From contig CADCXA010000036.1 in the NCBI GenBank assembly GCA_902806565.1, positions 124,001 through 188,000 on the forward strand: a DNA stretch of 64,000 nucleotides, read 5' to 3'. The position numbers were made by a program, and so were the translations under genes. This document shows, in pieces, positions 22,685 through 34,084 of the stretch; positions within the stretch are counted from its first letter, which is position 1, and each line of letters starts with the position of its first letter. The stretch is from Hypoxylon rubiginosum (lineage: Eukaryota; Ascomycota; Sordariomycetes; Xylariales; Hypoxylaceae). Below the pieces are notes generated by a model that was not told the origin of the DNA, searched no databases, and saw only the letters and a program-made list of their open reading frames with translations.

Positions 22685-24312
22685 CTGTAGCCAGCGCCCC
22701 TTTCGATGTTCAGAGAACCCGCTGTTTCGTGTGAAATATGATTTCGACCGCTAGGCGACGTCAATGACGTCGAGATCGGGATGGAAAACGAGACGTTGCG
22801 ATAAGGATCGATGGTTGGCGAAGCGAAGAGGAAATAATGGTAAAAGTAGCTACTATGAACAATCCAGTAATGCCCAAATGATGTTCTTTGTTCGAGCAAT
22901 GCTATCGGGTTCTCTAACATCCATACCACAATTAGGGAAGACAAATAAAAGGAACGACAATAGTAATGTGGGAGAATATGGAAATGATAGACACGTAGGA
23001 GGCGTAAAGAAGAGACCTAGAAAGTAGTACAACAGGATTTCGAGGTGCACATGTGGTACGAATACGTTTAATGATTGTTGAATACGACAGTACGAAGTAC
23101 GAATAATTTTCGTACGGTATGGCTAAGCAAGTTCCAAGTTCCTTGGCATAGGACCTGAGGACTCGAAAGGAGCCCCCTTTTACGCAAGATAAGTGGCTGT
23201 AGCAGCGAAAGCGAACGCGAGTCTCGCTCATTGGTTTCCCATAGCTTGAAAGCTAGCCAAGTGTTCTACTTATGGGATTAAAAAAACTGGCCTGTTTTTC
23301 TTTTACAAGACATTGTTTTTCACTATGACCGCTAGATATCTCCTGTTTTGATAGACGGCCAGATAAGAGAAAACAACACACCTACGAAGTAACAGCACAT
23401 TATAATGCGCCTACATATTCAATCCTAACCACCATATATGATGCTACGTTGTTCTAAAATTGCTAACAGCTACAACTTTAGGAATAGACTTCAAAAATAA
23501 TACATACTTGCAAGCATCGGTAGTTAGAGGATTTTATATCGGTTATGCACTTCGCCTCTTCAGGGGCCGAGATAAGTCGAGATTCGGCGCCAGCTGAAAA
23601 GCCTGCGCCTCGATGCACATTCATAGCGCATACTATGTAAGCACATGCAAGTCCATGACTCTCTAGACTCTAGACCCCATGTATCTCGACTGTGCCTGGC
23701 CAAGTACGTAAGCGACGCCTCTCTCAAGTAGTAATAGGTATTGTTAGCCGAATGTAATGCTCATCATTCCGATGTGTGTTCAAGACATTTTGGAGAATAG
23801 ACGATAGACTCAATAGTTTGCAGGCGTTCCCGAGACCTGTACCGATCTGATAGATTATGCGTACAGTCTCGGTCGAACTATTAAGCACGGTCTTGTGTAT
23901 CGTTGAGAAGTCATTCGGCCATTGTGATGTCATTTGGAGATCTTCGCTGCATGTGGCATGCCACCCAACTACTACGAACTCAGTCAGTCAGTATTGGAGC
24001 GAAAAGACTATTACTTGCACGGGTTGAACAACTTCGTGAGATTAATCGGACTGGCGATTATTGATCTTCTGTATTTCTAGTAGTTGAAAAGCCTGGACTA
24101 GATCCTATGGATTTTTAAATTTGATAATCTCAAAGGGTATTGATTACATAAGGCGCAAGATACTATGCACTTGTAGATATAGCCTTACACCGCTTTTGGC
24201 AATATTAGATAATGCACTTAATTGCTTGCCAAAAGGGTCCTCACTTTTGTAAAGAATAACAACATGAACTCGAAGACTGCAAATTTGACACCGACACAAA
24301 AAACGACTCACA
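22685..24312. other. Intergenic between DUF2985 gene and SEN15
   Basis: AT-rich and without a supported gene. Short frames, such as one at 23724-23933 on the minus strand, lack family resemblance. The region serves as upstream DNA for two divergent genes. Confidence 0.5.
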
Positions 24313-24747
24313 ATGGCCGAGGAAGATTATGTCGAGCATATTGCAGCCTCGGTACTCGACAACTTGCGGTACCAACACGACTGGACCGAGCTGCAACTCT
24401 TGACTCACTCTCCCGTGGATAACTCGCCTCTCCCGAGACCACTGATCACGGGACTACCTCCTCGGCAGTTATATCTACACCCGGACGACCAGATTGAGAT
24501 GCTCAAATCTCACCCGCACCCGGAGGATCGTATCCCAGAGACACCCGTAGTGGAGTGGGTCTTGCCGATTCACCTGTCTGAGAAATGGTCTCTCAGGTCG
24601 TTTGCAAGCGTTTTCGATTCGATGCCGCCGCAGGTTTCAGACGCTCCGGACCGCGTCAAGAGGGTCTTACTAGCTACGGTACATAACGACTCTACCGTCG
24701 TCTACTACTTCATGCACGACGGCATCGTTAAGCCACGGCAAAACTGA
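24313..24747 (+). CDS. SEN15: tRNA-splicing endonuclease subunit Sen15
   Basis: Small structural subunit of the heterotetrameric endonuclease (Sen2, Sen34, Sen54, Sen15) that cuts introns out of pre-tRNAs. Intronless, 144 residues. The N-terminus is a short helix region (YVEHIAASVLDNLRYQHDW). The C-terminal half carries the Sen15 fold ending in the characteristic VLLATVHNDSTVVYYFMHDG followed by IVKPRQN. Length is normal for filamentous-fungal Sen15. As expected for this subunit, no catalytic Tyr-His-Lys triad is evident. The gene converges on the alcohol dehydrogenase, with 68 bases between stop codons. The start is the first ATG in frame and is preceded by an A-rich leader. Confidence 0.88.
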   Translation: MAEEDYVEHIAASVLDNLRYQHDWTELQLLTHSPVDNSPLPRPLITGLPPRQLYLHPDDQIEMLKSHPHPEDRIPETPVVEWVLPIHLSEKWSLRSFASVFDSMPPQVSDAPDRVKRVLLATVHNDSTVVYYFMHDGIVKPRQN

Positions 24748-24815
24748 ACTGAGAGCCTGCCGATTTTTGTCTTATCCAGCAAGACAGCCTGGTTGGTTCC
24801 AGTCCATCACCCCAA

Positions 24816-26319
24816 TTACGGCTTGAAAATCACCTTTTGCACCTGCATCTTGTCGAATAGGTCGTACCCCGATACCGCCGTGGAGAGGGGCATGATTTTC
24901 TCAAACATAAATCTACCGGAGGTTAACTATCCATCGGTATCTGGCTGTGGCGGAACATAGTTGCATGTCAGGGGAAAGAAACAGGCTTACCCAAACCGAT
25001 GCTGGTTCTTCGCTAGAACTTTCAGCGCGTCGGCAAATACCGAGCGGACTGGGCACCTCCCCATTTGTAATCTTATATTTTTACTGCTGCGGCGTCAGTC
25101 ATGGTGTCTCCCGAATATGAGATTGGGAATCACGCAACTTGTACCCGTCGGCGCCACTAAATGGGATCTAATGCAGAAAAATTCAGTACATCACTAGTGG
25201 TACACGTGCAGGCGTGGGTTTAGTATCTACTTACCTCGGCGTTGTGGACGCCAATGCTGCTTATGAAACCAAAAGGTCTCAGGACGTCGAACGCCGTCTT
25301 CAGGGCTGGGCTTAGGCCGACTACTTCAATAACCGCATCAGCTCCCCTGCCGTCCGTAGCCTCCTTGATCCGAGAGATCATGGCGTCCCTATCTTTCAAA
25401 AAGTTGAGAGGCTCCGCTCCGAGGCTCTTCGCGAGCTCGAGGCGGCTGTCGACGCTGTCGACGGCGAAGAGGTTCTTGGGGTTGTACTCGAGTGCCGAGA
25501 CGATGGCGCACAGCCCTACCGGGCCGCAGCCAACCACCACCACTGTGGCTTCGGAAGGATCCTGCGTGCCGAGGGCGCCGAAGGCGTTCCTAGCGCCAAA
25601 GAAGCCGGTCGGGAATATGTCCGCCATAAGCACCAGTGCGTTATCGTCGATCTCAGGCGGCGCCTTCATAGCCGTGCCATCCGCGAAGGGGACTCGCACG
25701 TACTCGGCCTGGGCGCCGTCCAACTTTTCCGAGCCGAACAGCAGGCTGTGCTCGCACCGCGAGGAGTATCCCGTCTTGCAGTAGAAGCAATCCATGCTGC
25801 AAAACCGCATTAGTAGTTGGGCGGGGTTTCAGCTGGCGCGGAATGTATGCAGTCTCACCAGGACACCGTAAAGGGCGACACCACCTTGTCGCCTATCTTG
25901 ACGGACTTGACGTCCTTCCCGGCCGCGACTACCGTGCCGGTAAATTCATGGCCCATAATGAAGCCGGTGCCAGAGGGCTGGTGGCCTCGGAAGGTGTGGA
26001 GTTCCCTGGGAGGCTCGGGACGTCAGAAGACTAGGCCATCCATCGTACAAGAAGAAGAAAAAGGGGCAAGGGGCCACGCGATACGTACGATCCGCAGAGG
26101 GCTGTTGCGTGGACCTTGACCACAATGTCTCCTTCATGCTGTACTACGTACTCGTGTTAGTCAGAATATACAAATATACGTACCTATTTCTACTATGGCG
26201 TGGGGAGCACAGCAAAGGATTTGGTGGCTTGACTCACTTTTCGGTACTGGTCTCTGCTGAAGCGAGACTTTGTAGGGGCCGTCGAACACGACCGCATTCA
26301 TCGTAAGGGGAAGCTCCAT
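24816..26319 (-). CDS. Zinc-dependent alcohol dehydrogenase (MDR family)
   Basis: Medium-chain NAD(P)-dependent dehydrogenase with GroES-like and Rossmann domains; the substrate is not determined. Seven exons were deduced on the minus strand: 26319-26238, 26143-26089, 26005-25859, 25796-25235, 25167-25139, 25071-24991 and 24912-24816, giving 350 residues. Catalytic zinc ligands C44 (ALCGSELH) and H65-E66 (MGHEFTG) are present. The structural zinc set is C95, C98, C101 and C109 (CMDCFYCKTGYSSRC). The nucleotide-binding loop is VVVVGCGPVGLCAI and the charge-discriminating region is VDSVDSRLELAK. The C-terminus, QMGRCPVRS...LFDKMQVQKVIF, fits the family. All introns are 50-90 bases except the first. 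Least certain are the 29-base fifth exon, whose donor GTTGCG is unusual, and its AAG acceptor partner. It overlaps no neighbour and is convergent with SEN15. Confidence 0.86.
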
Positions 26320-26536
26320 AGTAGTGTTATTATTTCGACAGTACCTACAAAGTAAGGAGGCTTATATCATGTATCTCGAATGTATTCTACCTGGCCTATT
26401 CACTTGTTGATGCCGTCTCTCATATTGTCCCGGTTAGATCGTACGACATACGCCGATATGTCACCAGTAAGTCATTCCGGAGGATGCCCGATTGCGATGT
26501 GCGGGGGAATCCCCCCTAGGAAGTGGGGTATCCTTT

Positions 26537-26567
26537 AGATCTCGCCCCGAGATCTTGTTCGAGATCT
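26537..26567. repeat. AGATCTCG hairpin plus an extra copy
   Basis: AGATCTCG-CCC-CGAGATCT is a perfect 8-bp stem with a 3-base loop (26537-26555). A third CGAGATCT follows at 26560-26567. It lies about 220 bases upstream of the alcohol dehydrogenase start and could be a promoter element or a small hairpin; no factor is assigned. Confidence 0.6.
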
Positions 26568-29500
26568 TTGACGAATTTTCATCTACCTACCCTCAGTGTA
26601 CTCGAGTACCGTAGTAAGACAAATTTGATACATTTCTTCTTTATCATACGTATAGCTATTCTATTTTGTATCGATATTTCTATTTTGCTTGTCTCAGGTG
26701 GTTTTGTTGAGACAGTTCGAAGTCATAGTCGGGGACTTGCTTGGTCCTAGCGCCTGGCCTGCTTGTCTTTCTTCACGGCGGCCGTATTAGCTCCGGTTTT
26801 GCCGTTGTGGCCTTATTTTATTTTAAAAGAAGGATCAATGATAAGGAGTTTTATTAGTCCTTTTTTCATATTACCTACAATTTACTTACAGCTTAGCTAC
26901 CTAGGGTATCTAGCGGTCTAGAACATGTTCACATCACATGCCGTGTATGTGGGTTAAGCGACCTCACCAAGACTTGGGGGCTAGCCCGAGCCGAAGCCCC
27001 ACGGAGTAGCACGATCGTGTGCGCGCGTTGCGCTCGACCTTAACAAGATCAAGTAACGATGACCAGCAGGCGCACAGGCGTTACGGGTGGTTATATTTCA
27101 TGTCCGAGTGGAGAGGGAGATGACCCAGCTATGTGAATAGGAACATGTGTTTTATACTGTGGTGCGATGTGAGAAGAAACGACTATGAGGTGTGTGCTAG
27201 ATAGAGCGGTACTGCCGATAGAAGTTGACATTTCGTTCCTCTTCCAAAGGTGTCTAGTTGAAAAAGAAGCGCCGAAACAATCCCTTTCTTCTTTTGCTAG
27301 AGCGAGCTTGCAGTGCCGGGCTGCTAATAGCCTTACACTATGTATGTCAGAACCCTTAGGTGGAGTTCATCCGTGTAGATACCCAAGTTTCGACGTGATT
27401 CTCGCTAGGAGTCGGACTTGGGAACGCCACATTTCTTGCAGGAATAAGTCAAGTTTCCGATTATAGGGCCCGAGAGCATTTTATTCTACACGTACTGTCA
27501 TGCTTGTTGGCGTGCGCATGTAAGTTGTAAATGGGCTAGGTGGTTGGTCAGGTTCGAGGTTGTACGATAGGTACACCAATGTTGGGTCCCTAACAGATTT
27601 AATTGGGCCCTAACGAAAAAAAGACATGTGTTAGTTTAGGTGCGGCTCACAGGAGGCTCGGGAGGAGAGGCTCAGCGAGAACGAGGAGTGTGGCCCCCAA
27701 TGCAGGTCAACCGAGGCGGCTGAAATGGGAAAGTTTCAGGGCCCGAAAAGCAAGGTTCTTCCATGTGTTCGAAAACCTGGACTACAAGAAAAAAAAAAAG
27801 AAGGCAACCGACGTAGCGTGATACAAGAAGTACATAAGAAAACAAGAAAAGAAGATAGAAAAAAAAAGACACCGCACGATCTGATTAATTGTGATGATGG
27901 CTGTTGTTATTTTTTTTTCTCTCTCTCACTCCCTCCTCCCTCTCCCACTCTTGGAAATATGATCCCGAAGGGGAGAGCCAATCGCGGGATCCTACTCCTG
28001 TTCAACACTGCATCATCTCGTACGCGGAGCCGCCGGCTGGTCGGACACCGCCTCCCTGGTTGCGCGTACAAATGTGCGTCCACACGCTGGGACTCATATT
28101 TTCTCGATATGTCTAAGTATATACCTACCTAAAGTATGAACCATGAACCAAGTACTATTTTGCGCATACCTAACCTAGTGGCTGCTTTGGACTTGGACTT
28201 TGGGGGTATAGCGCGGTATTTCAAAAGGGAGTAATTTTATGCAAGCACCTAGGCAGCAGTGGTATTGGGGTCTGCAAAAACGACAGCATGCACTGGTAGG
28301 TAAGGTAAAAAAACGTGTTAGCCTATTGAACGCTCATGGGATGACCACATGAAAATGAATCGGCCAGCCGCGGACGGCGTGAGAAAAATAAAAAAATAAA
28401 AAATTTATCGAAAATTATTGCATTTTTAGGTCGTGCAGGTCATAGGTTTGATAGATGGGCCAGTCAGGATAGTCATGAGGTCCGATTTGCACAGAAGGTC
28501 AAGGCATGGTAGATCTTCATCCTGTCTGCCGGTCCTAGGTCGGGGGGGTTTAATGTGCTTCGTGTTGTTGGAGAGAGATAGGGCATGAATGTCATGAATA
28601 TGGTAAGGCGATGCGAAATGGTTTACCTTAGGTATGTACCTTGATTGCGTTCCTGGATTGGGGGTGATGAAGGGTGATGAAGGATGATGATGGTGCTGAT
28701 AGTGCTGATGGCTATGGCTATGCTATAGTCCCCCCTTCTATCTTCTATACATCTTGTTCGTGCCCCCGTCCTGGTTCGCCAACACACACATAGATCGGAT
28801 CCGACATAGATAGGCAACCTGAAACAATGAGGAGCAGTCTTACGAGGCCGTATTAATGTTCAAGATCAAGGCTCGAAGCCCGCCCTGTCTGTCTGTGCCT
28901 GGTTATACCTGGTATGCTTGGGCTACATGTGTACTTGGCAACTTGGCCGAATACGTTTCCAACCACCCCAAGATGACAACATAATACGGATGTACATGGA
29001 TGAGGCCATTTATGCAGGTGAACTTCCATGGGAAGCCTCTCATTTGCTGGCGAGGTATGGAGTAGTAGGCATTGTACGTGGTACCGGGACTCCATCTGCC
29101 CCCAATCTTGCCCTTCTTTTGGACTCATTCCCCCACAAAAATATATCTATCTCTCACTCATGACGGGATCCTCCCCAGGCCTGTCTGGCTTTGTCTGGCT
29201 GTAGCCCGTTAGGGCCATATTAACCTTACCGCGACCAGTTCCTCATTAGTCGAATCGACTACGGACTATTCCCGTCGAGAGTTTTCTTCCCTTGCTTTAA
29301 CTCGCAGACTCGTTGGGCCGTCCTTTCGTCTACTGCGTACCTACTATGCCATGCTATGTACGTATGTACGTATGTATGTGTGCCCGGAATTGCGGCCCAC
29401 CCGCCATCTCAAATTCCTCGAAGCGAGCGTCGCTCTCTCACAGAGAGTCTGAGAGTCCCCTTCTTCGCGCGCGCACCCTTTTTCGGGCAAGTCGTTCCCA

Positions 29501-30450
29501 AAGATCGATGGGTTTGAAGAGGCCTCCCAAAGTCCCCGAAATGTCCCCACAGGATGAGACCCTGCAAAATTCCTCTTTCCCTTTACCGGGCATCTAAAAC
29601 CCAATATTTAAGTAACGCACTGTTAGCCTACCGACTTCTCTTGACGACATCCTATGGTGTCTCGGTGATATTTTATAGAGTAGGGCCTTTTTTCTTGTAT
29701 GTGAGAAAGAGAGAGATGCAAGATATGTATACCTAGGTAGAGTGTAACCGTGCCTGAAAACACTCACTCCCCTTCCCCCCTAGCTAGAAGTCGACGGTAG
29801 GCGGTAGGCGGTTAACGGCAGAACGGCGGACAGGTAAGCAACAAGGCCAACAAGGCAGACAATACTATGTATTCCGCAGGCACCCCATGCATCCTACGCC
29901 GCCGGGTTTTGCGGTCAGCGGCTTGCAGATGCGGCTGTATCATCGTGCGATATGTACTACATATCAAGTCCACGTCACGATTGGAAGGCTAGACCTTGCT
30001 CCTTGTTGCCTTGCGTCCATTCTGAGTGGCTCTCTTGCATTGCTACCGAATCGTGCAATCCCACCCTTTCTTGCGTGGGCGGCACGTTGTTCAGGTTGTT
30101 CTAGTCGCCAGAGACAAATAAATGCGTTCTTTTAAAGACGGGCCCCATTAATCATGTCCATACTTGGAAGTTGAGAGCGCAAACCCCCTTTTTTTCTTCT
30201 TCTTCTGCGTCTTCTGCGCCTTCTGGATAGTATATGCCGGTATTCAAATAAATGTCTGGTAAACGCTTCTAGTCTAGCTTCATCCCATCGTTCTGCAATC
30301 TTCTCCAATTTTCATCTCAAACGGTCTTTTGGTTAAATATTACATACGCCTCGGTGAATTCTGTCGCTCACGAACGGGAGTCCACGTCTCCCCCTACGCC
30401 GGATTCCGTCGCGCCGCAGTCCTGCACCAAAGCGAGAGACATATTTGTAT

Positions 30451-30490
30451 GTATTGTATTGATGTATTGTATTGTATTGTATTGTATTGT
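30451..30490. repeat. (TATTG)n pentanucleotide repeat
   Basis: Seven to eight copies of GTATT/TATTG with one interruption (GATG). Simple microsatellite in the long gap. Confidence 0.85.
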
Positions 30491-31776
30491 ACCGTACGAA
30501 AGTATCCCCCCCCCCGGCCCTTTTTCGCTTGCCCCCCAAATTCGAAGTCGTCCTATATCTGTCACTGGCTACAGCGGCATATATCGAGTGGGTATTCAAG
30601 GCGCAAGCCGCGATTAGTCTCCAATTTTTCCAAACGTCTTGTAGGTATCTTTGTAGTTTTTGTAGTATGTATTGTACAATACGTAAAAGGTGTTGTTGCA
30701 GTTTGCTGGCACAGACTCGCGCGTGGCTGAGCTGAGCCAGCGAGATTATATGATAGACGATAGATATAACTCCTCGGCAACCGGTAGCATGTCGTAGTAC
30801 AAGTATTCAGGTCCTCTTACTTCACCTCCCTTTTCTCGTTTCTTCTCTCCTTCCTCGACTCCCCTCTTGCCGATTGCCCTGCTGAAGCCGTTTGGTCGAA
30901 CGGTTCACGCTGCGGAAGATGTGTTAATGACGTCTGAATAAACGACAACTGGGTGTATCATCGGCGCACCCCTCCAACGATATTGGATCGCTATCTGGGT
31001 CGCCGCATCTCGCCAATACTACCCGCTATATAACATAGTAGCAGCAGCAAAGGCATTCTGCTCGCTCCAGTGCCTTTTTATCCCCGCAAAAAGCCGGTCT
31101 AGATATTCCCATCTGACACACTTCGACACCAATATTCCCACTCCAACTCATACCCTAGCCTAGATCCTCGTCGATCAATTTCGTCGCGTTATCACCCGTT
31201 CGTCGATTTTCCTGCTCGTCTTACGGTTCCCCGTTCTGGCGTCGCTTTAGCATAGGTTGAGCAAAGTTCGGGACCCTCCCAGGCACGTTTGCAACAAGTA
31301 GGAAACGATTTCCCTCCTCCCCAGGAAAATCAGGGCAGCGGGGTCTTCATTGCCGCCGTGTTAGACTTTGCGGAGCATCTTGCTCTGGACGGTTAGTTGC
31401 CGCACCGAAAGCAGGATCGCAATCTGGGGGATTGATGAGGCTTTGTGACATTGCACCAGTGAGAGTTGCAGCGAGTGGCAGACTAAAAGTGACTAAAGGT
31501 TACTAAAGGCACGGGGCGGAAACGGGGGTAGCCCAGCGAGAGAAGAAGAAAAAGAGGAGCCAGCGAGAAGAGAGAGAGAGCCCTGGAGAGAAGCCTATGC
31601 CACTTCGGTTACGTTTGGTGGAGGGCAAGGTACAAGAACACGGGCGAGCTGCAAGAGAGATAAGAGACGTCGGGTACAAGTACATGGAAGTACTTGGGTA
31701 CATACGCCAAACCCAAACCGAAACGGGGATACTCGCATCAACTCAGATACGTGAGCCTGTGGCCTGTGTGGAGCCA

Positions 31777-31811
31777 GTGAGGAGTGAGGAGTGAGGAGTG
31801 AGGAGTGAGGA
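31777..31811. repeat. (GTGAGGA)5 heptanucleotide repeat
   Basis: Five perfect copies of a 7-bp unit. Further 7-bp repeats of different sequence occur nearby at 32886-32911 (GCGGCTT type) and 33083-33123 (CGTCGCC type, imperfect). Confidence 0.85.
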
Positions 31812-32885
31812 ATTGAGTGAGAAGGACCAGACCTGAAGACTGAAGAGGGAAAGAAAAAAGGATACAGAGGTACCTCGTACTTCGTACTACGTACCACGCA
31901 ACTTTACGCTCGGTAGGTGGGCTTCCCTGGGAACTTCCATTGAAAATCCTTGAATCCAGTTCTTGGATCATCCACTCGCAGCCGCATTCTTCGCCGCACG
32001 CCTCTTCCTTCTCAGTCGTTCAACCTCCTACCACCCATCTCTACCACTACCACTCTAACGCACTCTTACACCTACTGCCTACCTCTCACTACCTACCTCC
32101 CACAGTTCCCTAACAAAAAAAGAACACTCCTTACCACCAGTCACCATCAGTAGGACCATTTCGTACAACATTTTTCAGTACTTTTTCAGTATTCCTCTTT
32201 CAATTGGACTGTTAGTAGAGTACCCCACGGAGACTCTATCTACTACATACCTGTTGCATAGTACGCATAGTACGCATAGTACATGCTCAGCGCACTTTTT
32301 CCTTTCCGTATGGTAGGTTAATGCCTACCGTATATTCTGTGGATATTTTATCCCACCCATCCTTCTCCCCCCTCCCCCCCTTCTATTGTACCTACATGGC
32401 TGTATCTATTCTAGTCTTCCCTTACCATCTTGTATCCCTTTACTTTCCTCCATAACTCTATTTATTATTATTGTTGTTATTATCATTTCTCTCCATATAC
32501 TCTCTTCTCTCCTACCATATACATGATCATCCATCCCAAGTCCTATCCCCCTAAACAAATCAAGATTTCGGATAACATGATGGTGCAAGAAGACGCATTA
32601 TTTTCTGACTTAAAAATCTTGTCAGGATCCCTTCTGGTGTTCGGACCCCTGCAAGTTTGTCCAAGCAGAAAGCTTATAAACCCCGGTCATATTAAATGCG
32701 GGTTTGGATTTCGGACCTGCCTATCACACGGCACAATCTGGCAATTTGAACTGATCCGATCCCATCTCCCATCGGGTTTACCAGCGCCAAATCCAAGGAC
32801 GTAACCTTTCGCTGTTCTACCAGTCAGCCAGTCTACCTAGGAAGTCTTCCTAGCCTAGGCCCTTGCTAAGCTGCTTTAAGGGCCC

Positions 32886-32911
32886 TGCGGCTTGCGGCTT
32901 GCGGCTTGCGT
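32886..32911. repeat. (GCGGCTT)3 heptanucleotide repeat
   Basis: Three copies of a 7-bp unit followed by a degenerate fourth. It shares its period, but not its sequence, with the arrays at 31777 and 33083. Confidence 0.75.
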
Positions 32912-33082
32912 TTGCAGTTGTGTGGTCTGTCGTCTGCGTCTGTGGTCTCTGGCCTGTGGCCTTGTGGCCTGCAACTCTCTGCAGTCGTCTTATTCTCTTT
33001 GCGCCTCTTGCTGCAGCGTCCCATCCAGCCATCCAACCATTCGAAAGGCCTGTCAGTCAACTTTGTTCGACCCCGTCCACCG

Positions 33083-33123
33083 TCGCCCGTCACCCGTCGC
33101 CCGTCGCCTGTCGCCTGTCGACC
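33083..33123. repeat. Imperfect 7-bp repeat, CGTCGCC type
   Basis: Five to six degenerate copies of a 7-bp unit varying between CGTCGCC, CGTCACC and TGTCGCC. About 100 bases further on, runs of CTGAACC and GACCT units continue the low-complexity character of this stretch. Confidence 0.7.
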
Positions 33124-34042
33124 CTCTTCGAAACCCCATCCCACCCGCCGACAAAAAGAGAAAGAAGAGGCTCCGCAGCATCTCCCCCGCCTTACTTTCT
33201 TTTTTTGCGCCAAACCTTACCTTACCTGAACCTGAACCCGACCCGACCTGACCTGACCTGCCTTACAAGACGTTACTACGCAGCACCATCCAAGGCACCA
33301 CCTAGCAACCCAGAACAAGCCAGAGCAACCACCGTACCACCTCAATATCAAGTCGAATCTGCGACGGTCACGAGGGTATTTTATTCTATCCTTGGCAACC
33401 GACTTCGAAATCCACATCTACTGCACATTTGCAGAAAAAATAAACCTTGTCTCCGCTCTCCCATCCCTCCCCCCATCTAGATAGCCCCAAGTCCAAGCCC
33501 CAAAACCCCAGGCCCCAAGGACACTTGCCGTCTATCCACTGTCACCGTACCTTTCTGATCCTCTAGACCTGAAGCGATCATTAACCGCAATCCTTCTCCA
33601 AGGTCTAATCCTAGCCTCCCCCCTTCCATTCTCGACTTTCCCTTTTTCCTTTGCCCTTTTTTTCCCTCTTACTATCTCCCCCGGATCTCTGCCAACTTGC
33701 GCAGCCTGGCCAGGGAACTTGGCGGTGTTCTGAGCGAGATAGCGCGCGACCACCCCGTACCTTAGCGATAGGGTCCTAGTACCCACCAATCTGCGTGCGG
33801 CTCCGTGCGGTGGGCAAGGCCACTTCGCGGTCTCACTATTACTCACGGTCATAAGTCCGCCTGTCTAGTCGACTTAGTAGACCGGTGTGCACTTGGGGAT
33901 AGTACCTTGCACCTTGCAGGTCCGCTTGCACGCGAATGGGAGACTAATCGCCGCTTCGATTGTGTTGAGTTCACGTTTGGCGCAATCGGTCCTGTCGCCC
34001 ACCCCCACAGCTGCTGGCAATCTCTCCTCACGGTTTCCTTTG

Positions 34043-34074
34043 ATGATGACTTGAGTCGACCAATGCGTGAGTAA
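34043..34074 (+). promoter_or_regulatory. Two minimal upstream ORFs in the CON7-like leader
   Basis: Two very short frames precede the assigned start at 34085. ATG-ATG-ACT-TGA occupies 34043-34054 and ATG-CGT-GAG-TAA 34063-34074; the second ends 10 bases before the main ATG. If the leader is unspliced they would reduce translation of the main frame or make it conditional. The second contains GTGAGTAA, a perfect splice-donor look-alike, so an alternative is that this is an exon end. Confidence 0.5.
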
Positions 34075-34084
34075 CGGCCACTCC

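Larger units (their letters stand above)
26320..34042. other. 7.7-kb gap without a supported protein gene, repeat-rich
   Basis: I found no frame with family resemblance here. The left part (to about 30 kb) is AT-rich with pyrimidine tracts. The right part (30-34 kb) contains many short tandem repeats (5-, 7- and 8-bp units), long CT-rich stretches and the sort of sequence seen in long fungal leaders, leading into the CON7-like gene. A 205-codon open frame at 32863-33480 is made of low-complexity repeat DNA and I do not believe it codes. Noncoding RNAs or a multi-kilobase 5' leader are possible but not provable from sequence. Confidence 0.5.

Noticed and set aside
32863..33480. 205-codon open frame in the long gap
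   Set aside because: Built from heptanucleotide repeats and Pro/Cys/Leu-rich low-complexity DNA; other overlapping frames of similar length exist, as expected for such sequence.
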